A DNA stretch of 64,000 bases from Bacteroidales bacterium (GTDB lineage Bacteria > Bacteroidota > Bacteroidia > Bacteroidales > UBA932), in assembly GCA_017938925.1 (NCBI GenBank), contig JAGBAO010000001.1, forward strand, positions 1 through 64,000, given 5' to 3'. Of this stretch, positions 33,522-43,065 are shown in pieces; within the stretch, counting starts at the first letter, position 1; each line of letters begins with the position of its first letter. The position numbers were made by a program, and so were the translations under genes. The notes beneath the pieces are model-generated. The model ran no database searches. It was not told the origin of the DNA and saw only the letters and a list, made by a program, of their open reading frames with translations.

Positions 33522-35072
33522 CTAATGTTTGAAATGACGCATTCCCGTGCAGAGCATTGTGATTCCGCACTCGTCCGACTTCTTCACGGAGTCCTCGTCA
33601 CGCACGCTTCCGCCCGGCTGGACGATGGCCTTGACTCCATATTCAGCGGCGAGGGTCACGGTGTCGTCAAATGGGAAGAATCCGTCTGAACCGAGAACAA
33701 GAGCCTCGTTGCGGATGTCCTTTCCTGCTTCCTTGAGCGCAGCTTCAGCCTGCTCCAGGGCAATCTTTGCAGAGCCCACACGGTTCATCTGGCCAGCTCC
33801 CACTCCGAGGGTCGCACCGTCCTTCACGACCACGATGGCGTTGGACTTGACATGCTTTACGATCCTCCATGCAAAGTCGAGGTCAGTGAGCTGAGCCTCA
33901 GAAGGTTTCGCTGCAGTCACGCACATGTCTGCCACCACGGTCTTTGTGTCAATATCCTGTTCCTGAACGAGGATGCCGCCGTTCATGCTGACATACATGT
34001 TGTGTCCACCCTCTTCCTTTCTCATGTCCACCTTGAGAAGACGGAGATTCTTCTTGGTGCAGAGCACTTCAAGAGCCTCGTCAGTGAAGCTTGGAGCCAT
34101 GATGATCTCAAGGAAGATCGGCTTCATGAGTTCGGCAACCTCCTTGTTGATCTCGCGGTTCACCGCCACGATACCTCCGAAGATGCTGACCTTGTCCGCC
34201 TCGTATGCCTTCTTCCATGCGTCCACAACGTCTGTTCCTATCGCCGCACCGCAAGGGTTCATATGCTTGAGACCCACGCAGAACGGAGCATCGAACTCGC
34301 GGACTATGTTCAGAGCCGCATTGGCGTCCTGTATGTTGTTGTATGAGAGTTCCTTTCCGTTCAGCTGCTCTGCTGTCGCGAGAGAGTACGGAACCTTGTC
34401 GGGAGTCGCGTAGAACTTTGCGCTCTGATGAGGATTCTCACCATAGCGAAGGCTCTGCTTGAGGTCATATTCGAGGAAAAGCTTCTCGTTCAGACCAGCT
34501 GCCTTGCGCATATAGGTAGCGATCATCATGTCGTATTCCGCAGTGTGGGTATATGCCTCGGCAGACAGCTGGAGACGGGTCTCCCTGGTTGTGTTGCCGT
34601 TCTCACGGATCTCCGCGATGATCTTAGCATAGTTCTCAGGGTTGCATACCACTGTCACTGCGCTCCAGTTCTTTGCAGCGGAGCGGAGCATTGAAGGTCC
34701 TCCTATGTCGATGTTCTCGATTGCGTCCTCCATGGTCACGTCAGGCTTTGCGATTGTCTGCTTGAAAGGATAGAGGTTCACGCAGACCATGTCGATGAAC
34801 TCGATGCCGTTCTCCTTGAGCTGGGCTATGTGGCTGTCGAGGTCACGACGTCCGAGAAGTCCTCCGTGCACCTTCGGATGAAGGGTCTTCACACGGCCGT
34901 CACAGATCTCAGGGAATCCTGTTATCTCACTGATGTTGATCACTTTAAGTCCTGCATCCTGCAGAAGTTTCATCGTACCTCCGGTCGCGATGATCTCCCA
35001 GCCGAGGTCCACTAACTGACTGGCGAATTCTACCACGCCGGTCTTATCACTTACTGAAAATAATGCTCTCAT
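33522..35072 (-). CDS. purH: AICAR transformylase / IMP cyclohydrolase
   Basis: 516 aa, normal length. Performs the last two steps to IMP, using the 10-formyl-THF that FolD makes. The N-terminal MGS-like cyclohydrolase domain has SVSDKTG, ATGGT and GRVKTLHPKVHGG; the C-terminal transformylase domain has the signature KHMNPCGAAIG. First gene of a purH, GH109-like, purD unit. The 208-base region upstream holds REP-like palindromes, and no TAnnTTTG element was seen there. Confidence 0.97.
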   Translation of the reverse strand: MRALFSVSDKTGVVEFASQLVDLGWEIIATGGTMKLLQDAGLKVINISEITGFPEICDGRVKTLHPKVHGGLLGRRDLDSHIAQLKENGIEFIDMVCVNLYPFKQTIAKPDVTMEDAIENIDIGGPSMLRSAAKNWSAVTVVCNPENYAKIIAEIRENGNTTRETRLQLSAEAYTHTAEYDMMIATYMRKAAGLNEKLFLEYDLKQSLRYGENPHQSAKFYATPDKVPYSLATAEQLNGKELSYNNIQDANAALNIVREFDAPFCVGLKHMNPCGAAIGTDVVDAWKKAYEADKVSIFGGIVAVNREINKEVAELMKPIFLEIIMAPSFTDEALEVLCTKKNLRLLKVDMRKEEGGHNMYVSMNGGILVQEQDIDTKTVVADMCVTAAKPSEAQLTDLDFAWRIVKHVKSNAIVVVKDGATLGVGAGQMNRVGSAKIALEQAEAALKEAGKDIRNEALVLGSDGFFPFDDTVTLAAEYGVKAIVQPGGSVRDEDSVKKSDECGITMLCTGMRHFKH

Positions 35073-35179
35073 GCTCGTATATTATTTCTTTAATTTATGT
35101 TATCTGTTTACGAATGTCATCTCCCGATAGAAGGGCAACCAATGCATTCGAGCATTTAATACGTTACCCTATCCCTAAA

Positions 35180-35200
35180 TCCCTTTCCTCGGGAAAGGGA
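35180..35200. repeat. Perfect hairpin upstream of purH
   Basis: A 9-bp perfect stem TCCCTTTCC / GGAAAGGGA with a 3-base loop, in the intergenic stretch between purM and purH. No T run follows on the minus strand, so it is not a clear terminator. It lies 20 bases from the REP-like units. Confidence 0.5.
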
Positions 35201-35220
35201 CTTACCTTCGCCAAATCGTC

Positions 35221-35280
35221 ATTGCCGGCTTGACCGGCAATCTCCATATCATCAGATGCCCGATCAGGTCGGGCATGACG
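35221..35280. repeat. Pair of REP-like palindromes after purM
   Basis: Two 8-5-8 palindromes in opposite orientation. Unit A (35221-35241) is ATTGCCGG-loop-CCGGCAAT with loop CTTGA, i.e. TCAAG on the minus strand. Unit B (35256-35276) is ATGCCCGA-TCAGG-TCGGGCAT. Both are followed, in their own orientation, by GACG. A third unit of the same design lies at 38098-38118. The last base of the flanking GACG touches the purM stop codon, so the pair may also end or stabilise the purM message. Confidence 0.7.
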
Positions 35281-36450
35281 TCAATAAACGAACTCTCCGA
35301 ATTCTGATCTGATGATGAGTTCCTTATGGTCGGACTCCTCTACCCTTCCGACCACCTGCGCGTCTATGCCGAAGCTCTTTGAGATAGCGATGACTTCCTG
35401 GGCATGCTCCGGCGAAAGGTACACCTCAAGACGATGACCCATGTTGAACACCTTGTACATCTCAGCCCAATCGGTTCCGCTCTGCTGGTGAATGGTCCTG
35501 AAAAGAGGCGGTACCGGGAAGAGGTTATCCTTGATGACACGGATATTGTCACCGACGAAGTGCAGGATCTTGGTCTGGGCACCACCCGAGCAGTGAACCA
35601 TGCCATGGATCTGAGGTCTGAGTGCGTCAAGCAGTTTCTTCACAACCGGAGCATATGTCCTGGTAGGAGAAAGCACCAGCTTTCCGGCATCTATCGGCGA
35701 GCCCTCCACAGCATCTGTCAGCTTGAGACCTCCGCTGTACACAAGGTCCTCAGGAACCCCCTTGTCATAACTCTCAGGATATTTCTCCGCAAGATACTTC
35801 GAGAACACGTCGTGGCGCGCGCTTGTCAGTCCGTTGCTTCCCATACCTCCGTTGTACTCCTTCTCATACGTTGCCTGTCCATAGGATGCAAGTCCCACGA
35901 TCACGTCTCCAGGACGGATGTTGGCGTTGTCGATCACGTCGCTGCGCTTCATTCGGCAGGTCACCGTAGAGTCCACGATTATAGTGCGCACAAGGTCTCC
36001 CACATCTGCTGTCTCACCGCCTGTGGCATATACGCCCACACCCATCTCACGCAGTTCCGCAAGAAGTTCGTCGGTTCCGTTGATGATTGCGCTGATCACC
36101 TCGCCCGGCACAAGCAGCTTGTTGCGGCCAATCGTCGAAGACACAAGGATATTGTCCACCGCACCCACACAGAGAAGGTCGTCTATATTCATTATCAGAG
36201 CATCCTGCGCGATGCCCTTCCACACTGAAAGATCGCCGGTCTCCTTCCAATAAAGATATGCCAGTGAAGACTTGGTGCCGGCTCCGTCCGCATGCATGAT
36301 GTTGCAGTACTCCGGGTCTCCGCCCAGAATGTCAGGAATGATCTTGCAGAATGCCTTTGGGAAAATGCCTTTGTCGATGTTCTTGATAGCGTTGTGCACG
36401 TCCTCCTTCGATGCCGAGACGCCACGCTGCATGTACCTTTGGTTGCTCAT
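35281..36450 (-). CDS. purM: Phosphoribosylformylglycinamidine cyclo-ligase (AIR synthetase)
   Basis: 389 aa, somewhat longer than the 345-aa E. coli enzyme but of the PurM/ThiL fold. Closes the imidazole ring of AIR using ATP. Motifs are MHADGAGTKS, the metal- and phosphate-binding INIDDLLCVGA-like segment, GGETADVGD, GLASYGQATYE, and the C-terminal CSGGAQTKILHF with FNMGHRLEVYL. The Bacteroidota form is this longer version. It has its own TATCTTTG promoter element at 36476-36483 and ends at a REP-like repeat. Confidence 0.93.
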   Translation of the reverse strand: MSNQRYMQRGVSASKEDVHNAIKNIDKGIFPKAFCKIIPDILGGDPEYCNIMHADGAGTKSSLAYLYWKETGDLSVWKGIAQDALIMNIDDLLCVGAVDNILVSSTIGRNKLLVPGEVISAIINGTDELLAELREMGVGVYATGGETADVGDLVRTIIVDSTVTCRMKRSDVIDNANIRPGDVIVGLASYGQATYEKEYNGGMGSNGLTSARHDVFSKYLAEKYPESYDKGVPEDLVYSGGLKLTDAVEGSPIDAGKLVLSPTRTYAPVVKKLLDALRPQIHGMVHCSGGAQTKILHFVGDNIRVIKDNLFPVPPLFRTIHQQSGTDWAEMYKVFNMGHRLEVYLSPEHAQEVIAISKSFGIDAQVVGRVEESDHKELIIRSEFGEFVY

Positions 36451-36475
36451 TGGTAGTGTATTTAAAATCCAGGCG

Positions 36476-36483
36476 CAAAGATA
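36476..36483 (-). promoter_or_regulatory. -7 promoter element (TATCTTTG) for purM
   Basis: TAnnTTTG match 26 bases before the purM start. No TTTG was found at the ideal 19-base spacing. The rest of the gap to xylE (36451-36596) shows nothing else of note. Confidence 0.6.
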
Positions 36484-36596
36484 GCATTTTTATGTTAACT
36501 TCACACCTGGAAAACAAACTTGGGGAAATATGCAGGATACGATCGGACCTTCAGACAGAATTGAGATGCCGCTCGTAGGAACAGGGATTCTGACCT

Positions 36597-38087
36597 CTAT
36601 TCCTTCTTCCAGAGTCTGGTCATGTCTTCGAGGGTCTTTCCCTTCGTTTCCGGAACAAGCTTCCAGACGAATACGGCAGCGAGAATGCAGATGACTCCGT
36701 ACAGGCCGTAGGTGAAGGCGTGACCGAAATTCTCCATCGAACCGAGGCTCATGTTGTAGAGAGGAAGGAAGGTCGAAGATACGATGAAGTTGAATATCCA
36801 CTGGAAAGCCACTGCGATGGCTACAGCTGCGCCACGGATGGTGTTAGGGAAGATCTCCGAGATCAGCACCCAGCAGATCGGTCCCCAGCTGAACATGAAT
36901 GAGGCACTATAGACCATTATGCTGATGACCGCCACAACCGGTGGCAGTGACGAAACCACGCTGGTCACAGCCACACCGGCTGCACCGAGAGCCATACCGA
37001 GCGATCCCCAGATCAGAAGAGGCTTGCGGCCCCAGCGCTCGACTGTGAATATGGCCACGAGGGTGAATGTTATGTTCACTATACCCATCAGCACGGTCTG
37101 CATCATAGGGTTGCCCATTCCGAGAGATTCGAATATTCGCGGTGCAAAATACAGGACGGCATTGATTCCTACAGCCTGCTGGAAGACGCTGAGCATTATG
37201 CCGACAAAGATCACCAGCCAGCCGTAGGTGAAGAGTTTCTCTGTCTTCTCCGTGACGGTAGCCTTGATCTCTGCCAGGATTTCCGAAGCCTTTGCACTTC
37301 CGTTGATCTTGGTCAGGACCTGAAGAGCCTGCCGGTCGTTGCCAGTCATGGCAAGATAGCGCGGAGTCTCAGGTACGAGGAACAGAAGCACCGTAAACAG
37401 TCCTGCCGGAACAGCCTCGCTTACGAACATATATCTCCATCCTTTTTCGATGACCCACTGTGCGTCGCCCGGATTCATGATCTGGTTGATTCCCTCGGCC
37501 ATCTTCTGGATTACCGGGGCGATGTGGTCACCGAGAATGATGAAGTTGACGAAATACACGACCAGCTGGCCGAAGATGATGGCGAACTGGTTCCATGAAA
37601 CGAGGGTTCCGCGGAGATTACTTGGAGCGACCTCTGCGATATACATCGGACAGATTGCAGAAGCCAGTCCGACTCCCACGCCACCAAGGACACGGTAGAG
37701 GTTGAAGGCTATAAGAAGAGAGAATGAAGGGTGTCCCTTCTCGAAGAACAGGAACTCAGGAAGATACGACCCCAGAGCTGAAAGGAAGAAGAAGACTCCT
37801 GCCATGATGAGGGATTTCTTTCTTCCGAGCCTTGATGCACATATTCCGGACAAAGCCGCTCCGATGACGCAACCTATGAGCGCGCTGGAAGAGGTTATGC
37901 CGTGCATGAAGTCAGTGTACACAAAGTCTGAGGCACCCATGAAGAATGCCTGCAGGCCTTTTTCCGCACCGGAAATTACCGCCGTGTCGTATCCGAACAG
38001 CAGTCCGCCTATAACGGCCACAAGGACTATCGAAAAGAGATAGCCCTTGCTGCCTTTATTATTTGAATTAGTATTTGTCATAATCAA
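36597..38087 (-). CDS. xylE: Sugar:H+ symporter, XylE-like MFS transporter
   Basis: 496 aa inner-membrane protein, 12 predicted helices. Sugar-porter signatures are GGLLFGYDTAVISGAEKGL in helix 1, GRKKSL after helix 2, RVLGGVGVGLAS, PETPRYLAM, QQAVGINAVLYFAPRIF in helix 7, and the closing PETKGKTLED. Being next to xylA and xylB makes D-xylose the likely cargo. An ATG two codons in (38081) is an equally good start. Last gene of the xylB-xylA-xylE operon. Confidence 0.93.
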   Translation of the reverse strand: MIMTNTNSNNKGSKGYLFSIVLVAVIGGLLFGYDTAVISGAEKGLQAFFMGASDFVYTDFMHGITSSSALIGCVIGAALSGICASRLGRKKSLIMAGVFFFLSALGSYLPEFLFFEKGHPSFSLLIAFNLYRVLGGVGVGLASAICPMYIAEVAPSNLRGTLVSWNQFAIIFGQLVVYFVNFIILGDHIAPVIQKMAEGINQIMNPGDAQWVIEKGWRYMFVSEAVPAGLFTVLLFLVPETPRYLAMTGNDRQALQVLTKINGSAKASEILAEIKATVTEKTEKLFTYGWLVIFVGIMLSVFQQAVGINAVLYFAPRIFESLGMGNPMMQTVLMGIVNITFTLVAIFTVERWGRKPLLIWGSLGMALGAAGVAVTSVVSSLPPVVAVISIMVYSASFMFSWGPICWVLISEIFPNTIRGAAVAIAVAFQWIFNFIVSSTFLPLYNMSLGSMENFGHAFTYGLYGVICILAAVFVWKLVPETKGKTLEDMTRLWKKE

Positions 38088-38097
38088 TGGTATATAG

Positions 38098-38143
38098 ATC
38101 CCCGGTCAAGCCGGGGATGACTGTGGGTCAAGCCAGGATGACG
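38098..38143. repeat. REP-like palindrome between xylA and xylE
   Basis: Unit ATCCCCGG-TCAAG-CCGGGGAT (38098-38118) followed by GACTG, with a degenerate second copy (GGTCAAGCCAGGATGACG) at about 38126-38143. It has the same 8-5-8 layout and loop as the purM units. Located in the intergenic gap of the xyl operon, it could lower xylE expression relative to xylA or protect the xylA message. Confidence 0.7.
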
Positions 38144-38144
38144 A

Positions 38145-39461
38145 CTAGCAATACATGTTAAGGATTGCCTCGTAGAGTTCCTGCTTGCCGGATGTCTGCT
38201 TAGGCTCGTTTACTTCCTTGCCATAAGCGTATACATCCTCAAGAGTGAGTTCTCCGTCCTCGAACTTCTTTCCGAGACCGCCGTCGAAACTTGAATAACG
38301 CTCCTTCACCATCGCGCAGAGAGGAGACTCCTCAAGAAGAGCGGCAGCGTTCTCAAGAGCACGTGCCATTGCATCCATCGCTGCGATATGAGCGATGAAG
38401 ATATCCTCAAGGTCTGTAGAGTTGCGGCGTGTCTTCGCGTCGAAGTTTGTACCTCCGTTGCCGAGACCTCCGTTGCGGATGATCTGCATCATTGCCTGAG
38501 TGAGGTCGAACGAGTCGATCGGGAACTGGTCTGTGTCCCATCCGTTCTGGTAGTCACCGCGGTTTGCGTCGATAGAGCCGAGCATTCCTGCGTCAACTGC
38601 ACAAGCGAGTTCGTGCTCGAATGTGTGACCGGCGAGAGTCGCGTGGTTCACCTCGATGTTCACCTTGAAGTCCTTGTCGAGACCATGAGCCTTGAGGAAG
38701 CCGATGACTGTCTCAGTATCAACATCATACTGATGCTTTGTAGGTTCCATAGGCTTAGGCTCGATGAGGAATGTTCCTGTAAATCCCTTTGAACGGGCAT
38801 AGTCACGAGCAAGGGTGAGCATCATTGCAAGGTGCTCCTTCTCGCGCTTCTGGTCTGTGTTCAGAAGTGACATATAACCCTCACGACCGCCCCAGAACAC
38901 ATAGTTTGTTCCTCCGAGCTCGATGGTCGCGTCGATAGCGTTCTTGATCTGGACTGCAGCACGTGCCACGACGTCGAAATCAGGGTTTGTCGCAGCACCG
39001 TTCATATAGCGCTTGTGACCGAACACATTCGCAGTTCCCCAGAGAAGCTTGATGCCTGTCTGAGCCTGCTTCTCCTTGAGGTATGCAACGATCTCCTTGA
39101 GACGTGCCTCATATTCCTCAACATCTGCACCCTCGGCAACGAGGTCGACATCGTGGAAGCAGTAGTATTCGATTCCCATCTTCTGCATGAACTCGAATCC
39201 GGCATCCACCTTGTCCTTTGCAGCCTGAATCGGACATTCTGCTGCATTCCAAGGGAAGGTCTTTGTTCCGCCGCCAAACTGGTCAGCACCCTCTGCACAG
39301 AGAGTGTGCCACCATGCCATAGAGAACTTGAGCCACTCGGCCATGGTCTTGCCGAGGACTACCTTTTTCGCGTCATAATAGCGGAAAGCCATCGGATTTC
39401 TACTTTCCTTGCCTTCGAAACGGACCTTTTCGATTCCAGGGAAAAATTCTTTTGTTGCCAT
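38145..39461 (-). CDS. xylA: Xylose isomerase
   Basis: 438 aa, as in E. coli XylA. Interconverts D-xylose and D-xylulose with divalent metals. Motifs are the catalytic His in [22 protein letters not shown], the metal-binding Glu/His stretch [18 protein letters not shown], and [17 protein letters not shown]. The ATG at 39461 ([13 protein letters not shown]) is the family start; the 10-codon extension upstream would overlap the end of xylB and is rejected. Middle gene of the xyl operon, 11 bases after xylB. Confidence 0.98.
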   Translation of the reverse strand: MATKEFFPGIEKVRFEGKESRNPMAFRYYDAKKVVLGKTMAEWLKFSMAWWHTLCAEGADQFGGGTKTFPWNAAECPIQAAKDKVDAGFEFMQKMGIEYYCFHDVDLVAEGADVEEYEARLKEIVAYLKEKQAQTGIKLLWGTANVFGHKRYMNGAATNPDFDVVARAAVQIKNAIDATIELGGTNYVFWGGREGYMSLLNTDQKREKEHLAMMLTLARDYARSKGFTGTFLIEPKPMEPTKHQYDVDTETVIGFLKAHGLDKDFKVNIEVNHATLAGHTFEHELACAVDAGMLGSIDANRGDYQNGWDTDQFPIDSFDLTQAMMQIIRNGGLGNGGTNFDAKTRRNSTDLEDIFIAHIAAMDAMARALENAAALLEESPLCAMVKERYSSFDGGLGKKFEDGELTLEDVYAYGKEVNEPKQTSGKQELYEAILNMYC

Positions 39462-39472
39462 TGTCTTATGTT

Positions 39473-40939
39473 TTATAGATTTGATTTCCAAAGTTCGTAT
39501 GCCTCGGTGTATTCGTCCTGACGTGCAGGTTCGATGACCGCCAGCTTCTCAAGGGTAGAGAATGCTTCATTGTTGTCCTTATATATGCCTGCACCGATTC
39601 CTGCTCCCTTTGCGGCACCGACCGAACCGTCAGTATCATAAAGTTCTATGACAGCTCCGGTCACTCCGGCCAGAGTTTCACGGAAGATCGGGCTGAGGAA
39701 CATATTGGCGTGGCCGGCGTGTATCCTGCTCACATCCATTCCCATCTGCTCCATCACCTCGATTCCGTACTTGAAGGAGAACACGATTCCCTCCTGGGCG
39801 GCACGAAGAAGATGTGCCTTCGAATGCACGTTGAAATTCACTCCATGGATGGAGCTGCCCACTTCCCTGTTTTCCAGCATACGCTCAGCACCGTTTCCGA
39901 AAGGCATAATGCTGACTCCGGCGCTGCCTATAGGCGCTGTCGCCGCAAGCTCGTTCATCTGGGCATATGAGATGCCTTCCGGTGCAACATTGCGTTTCAT
40001 CCATGAATTCAGGATACCCGTGCCGTTGATGCACAGAAGCACTCCGAGACGAGGGTTATCTGCCGTATGGTTCACATGAGCGAAAGTGTTCACACGCGAC
40101 TTCGGATCATAATTCACGTCTCCGAGAACGCCGTACACCACTCCGGAAGTACCGGCTGTGGAGGCAATTTCACCAGGGTTGAACACATTGAGTGACAGTG
40201 CATTATTAGGCTGGTCTCCTGCACGGTAGGTCACAGGGATGCCCTCGGCAAGCCCAAGCTCCGCAGCTGCCGCAGCCGTCACACGCCCCTGCTCCGAGAA
40301 TGTAGGACATATGTCTGCCAGAAGAGATGGGTCTATTCCATAATGATCCAGAAGAATCTGAGCCGGAGAGTTCTCGGCGAAGTCCCAGAACATACCCTCA
40401 GAAAGTCCTGACACCGTAGTGCGTATCTCTCCGGTCAGTTTCATCGCTATATAGTCTCCCGGGAGCATTATCTTATATATCTTCCCATACAGTTCAGGCT
40501 CGTTTTCCTTCACCCATGCGAGTTTTGATGCTGTGAAGTTGCCCGGCGAATTCAGAAGATGGGACAGGCAGCGCTCATGTCCTATCGCGTCAAAGGCCTT
40601 CTGGCCATAAGGGACAGCACGTGAGTCGCACCATATTATAGATGGACGCAGGACATTTCCATCCTTGTCCACACACACCAGACCGTGCATCTGATATGAG
40701 ATTCCTACCGCCTTGATGTCTTTCGGGCAGGCCTCTGATGCAGACATCACATCTTTAGTTGCCAGCTTGAGGTTTTCCCACCATGAAGCCGGTTCCTGCT
40801 CGGCCCACCCCGGTTTCACAGCGATGATTGCCGCCTCGGACTTCGGATAAAACGAAGTCGCCACACATCTGCCGGTCTGGGCATCCACGAGACTCGCCTT
40901 CACTGACGAGCTTCCTATGTCATAACCTAAGAGATACAT
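39473..40939 (-). CDS. xylB: Xylulokinase
   Basis: 488 aa FGGY-family kinase that phosphorylates D-xylulose to xylulose-5-phosphate, which the transketolase 6 kb away can use. N-terminal [22 protein letters not shown]-site residues in [11 protein letters not shown], and the C-terminal signature [14 protein letters not shown]-like region before [11 protein letters not shown]. The ATG at 40939 is chosen because the -7 element at 40971-40978 lies inside the longer frame that begins at 40993. First gene of xylB-xylA-xylE. Confidence 0.94.
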   Translation of the reverse strand: MYLLGYDIGSSSVKASLVDAQTGRCVATSFYPKSEAAIIAVKPGWAEQEPASWWENLKLATKDVMSASEACPKDIKAVGISYQMHGLVCVDKDGNVLRPSIIWCDSRAVPYGQKAFDAIGHERCLSHLLNSPGNFTASKLAWVKENEPELYGKIYKIMLPGDYIAMKLTGEIRTTVSGLSEGMFWDFAENSPAQILLDHYGIDPSLLADICPTFSEQGRVTAAAAAELGLAEGIPVTYRAGDQPNNALSLNVFNPGEIASTAGTSGVVYGVLGDVNYDPKSRVNTFAHVNHTADNPRLGVLLCINGTGILNSWMKRNVAPEGISYAQMNELAATAPIGSAGVSIMPFGNGAERMLENREVGSSIHGVNFNVHSKAHLLRAAQEGIVFSFKYGIEVMEQMGMDVSRIHAGHANMFLSPIFRETLAGVTGAVIELYDTDGSVGAAKGAGIGAGIYKDNNEAFSTLEKLAVIEPARQDEYTEAYELWKSNL

Positions 40940-40970
40940 ATATGATTGCTTTAGTGTCATTAAACTTCTG

Positions 40971-40978
40971 CAAAAATA
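40971..40978 (-). promoter_or_regulatory. -7 promoter element (TATTTTTG) for the xyl operon
   Basis: TAnnTTTG match on the minus strand, 31 bases before the xylB ATG at 40939. It rules out the upstream ATG at 40993, which precedes the promoter. Confidence 0.6.
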
Positions 40979-41019
40979 GCAGATATGGGCCATGTTCGGA
41001 AACTTTGTTCCAGGTTCAC

Positions 41020-41832
41020 TTACATCGCAAATACATTGAAACCGCCGTCCACGACAGCCACTGTGCCGGTGACGAACTTCGATGCGTCAGACATCAGATA
41101 GTGGATGGTTCCGCAGAGTTCCTCCGGTTCTCCCATACGGCCGAACGGTGTCTGGCGGATCACATCCTGACCACGCTGGGTGTAGGTTCCATCGGGATTC
41201 GTGAGGAGGGAACGGTTCTGCTCGGTCAGGAAAAATCCCGGAGCAATGGCGTTCACACGGATTCCCTCGCCGAACTTCCTGGCGCACTCCGTTGCCATGT
41301 AAGCTGTGAAGTTAGAAATTCCTGCCTTGGCTGCTGCGTATCCGGCCACACGTGTCAAGGGGCGGAACGCAGCCATCGAAGAGAAGTTGATGATCGAACC
41401 CTTGCCCTGCTTCACCATAGGCTCAAGGAAGACCTGGGTCGGGATGACAGTTCCGGTGAGATTCAGATTCAGAACTGTCTGGAACTGATCCACCTGCAGG
41501 TCGAACACCGTCTTGTCTGGCGGGATGGTCGCACCAGGCATATTGCCGCCTGCCGCATTGAGGAGGGTGTCCACACGTCCATATTTCGCAAGAATATCCT
41601 CGCAGTTCTTCTTAACGACCTCGACGCTCAGCACGTCTGTCTTCATGAATTCGCACTCGCCTCCCTCGGCACGGATTTCAGCCACTATGGTATTGCCGAC
41701 TTCCTCCTTGCGGCCGAGGATGATGACTTTTGCGCCGTTGAGGGCGAGATACTTTGCTATTGCGCGTCCAAGCACGCCTGTGCCGCCCGTGATGACGGTC
41801 ACGTTTCCCTTGATGTCAAAAAGATTATTCAT
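41020..41832 (-). CDS. SDR-family D-fructuronate reductase (mannonate oxidoreductase type)
   Basis: 270 aa. Short-chain dehydrogenase with the NAD site TGGTGVLGRAIA, NAAGG, catalytic Ser in INFSS and the Tyr-x-x-x-Lys motif YAAAK, ending VVDGGFNVFAM. Its start overlaps the end of uxuA by 8 bases, so the pair is translationally coupled. UxuA dehydrates mannonate, and the preceding step needs a fructuronate reductase. This SDR is the usual Bacteroidota form, unrelated to E. coli UxuB. The alternative is another sugar-acid SDR. Confidence 0.87.
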   Translation of the reverse strand: MNNLFDIKGNVTVITGGTGVLGRAIAKYLALNGAKVIILGRKEEVGNTIVAEIRAEGGECEFMKTDVLSVEVVKKNCEDILAKYGRVDTLLNAAGGNMPGATIPPDKTVFDLQVDQFQTVLNLNLTGTVIPTQVFLEPMVKQGKGSIINFSSMAAFRPLTRVAGYAAAKAGISNFTAYMATECARKFGEGIRVNAIAPGFFLTEQNRSLLTNPDGTYTQRGQDVIRQTPFGRMGEPEELCGTIHYLMSDASKFVTGTVAVVDGGFNVFAM

Positions 41833-43054
41833 AAAAACCTGTAATCTTATATTTCAAACCTAATTCCCTGTCGACAGTGGCCATTATGCCCTGCACCTGA
41901 CCCATAGCGAACATGCGGCCGAGGAAGGCATAGCCGGCATTATAGCCCCTGGTCTCGTCTCCGAGCATGGTCATTCCGTGGTCGACACGCATCGGAAGCT
42001 CCGGATTGGTCTTCTCGAAGATGCGGACAAGCTCGATGATGTCTGCACGGCCACCGAGATGACTCGCTTCCGTGAAGTCGCCGTTCTCGAAGATATGGCA
42101 GGACCTCAAATGGACGAAGTGAGTGCGGGAAGCATATTTGCGGGCAAGCTCCACGACATTGTTCTGGGCACCTGCGGAAAGGGAGCCAGCGCAGAAGGTC
42201 AGGCCGTTGTGAGGATTGTCCACGGCATTGAGGAACCATTCGATATCCTCGTCAGAGGTCACGATACGGGGAAGTCCGAGCACCGGGAACGGTGGGTCGT
42301 CCGGATGGACGCACATGTTCATCCCGCACTCCTCGCAAACAGGCATGATGGCACTCAGGAAGTACTTCATGTTCTCACGGAGCTGTTCCTTTGTAATGCC
42401 GTCGTAGAGCGAAAGCAGCTGACGGAAGAGTTCTACAGGCTTCTCGTCGTCTTCGCGGATGTTGCCGCTTACAAAACCCTGGGTCTTCACGATTATGTTC
42501 TCCACAAGCTTATGCTCGGCCTCGGGGGTCATCTTCTCCCGAAGGGCATCGACCTCGGCAAGGATGTCGCGGTCAGAAGTCATGCCTGGAACCTTGAACC
42601 CGGCCCATTCCTCACGGGCACCCTCACGGCCGACTATATATATGTCGAAATAGGCAAATTCCGAATAAGAGAAATACAGATTCGTGGTTCCGTTGGGATT
42701 CGGGTGCTCAAGATCGGTGCGGGCCCAGTCGAGCACCGGCATGAAGTTGTAGCAGATCGTGTTGATGCCTTCTGCCGAGAGATTACGCAGGCTTTCCTTG
42801 TAGTTCTCTATCAGCTGATCCCTGTCAGGACCGCCGTACTTTATGCTTTCGCACACCGGCAGGGACTCCACCACAGACCAGCGCATGCCGTAGCCCTCTA
42901 TATATTCACGAAGGTCACGGATCTTTTCACGCGACCACACCTCGCCGTTAGGCACGTCATGAAGGGCCGTCACAATGCCCTCGACGCCTATCTGGCGAAG
43001 CATATCCAAGGTTATACGGTCCTTGCGACCGAACCATCTCCAGGTCTTTTCCAT
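41825..43054 (-). CDS. uxuA: Mannonate dehydratase
   Basis: 409 aa. Converts D-mannonate to 2-keto-3-deoxygluconate in glucuronate catabolism. N-terminal MEKTWRWFGRKDRITLDMLR is diagnostic; the TIM-barrel metal ligands lie in MCVHPDDPPFPVLGLPRIV, HLRSCH and MRVDHGMTM. Second gene of an operon: GH31-PA14 enzyme, uxuA, SDR reductase (11-base gap upstream, 8-base overlap downstream). This links the glycosidase to uronate use, as in glucuronoxylan breakdown. Confidence 0.97.
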   Translation of the reverse strand: MEKTWRWFGRKDRITLDMLRQIGVEGIVTALHDVPNGEVWSREKIRDLREYIEGYGMRWSVVESLPVCESIKYGGPDRDQLIENYKESLRNLSAEGINTICYNFMPVLDWARTDLEHPNPNGTTNLYFSYSEFAYFDIYIVGREGAREEWAGFKVPGMTSDRDILAEVDALREKMTPEAEHKLVENIIVKTQGFVSGNIREDDEKPVELFRQLLSLYDGITKEQLRENMKYFLSAIMPVCEECGMNMCVHPDDPPFPVLGLPRIVTSDEDIEWFLNAVDNPHNGLTFCAGSLSAGAQNNVVELARKYASRTHFVHLRSCHIFENGDFTEASHLGGRADIIELVRIFEKTNPELPMRVDHGMTMLGDETRGYNAGYAFLGRMFAMGQVQGIMATVDRELGLKYKITGFYE

Positions 43055-43065
43055 AATTATAAAGA

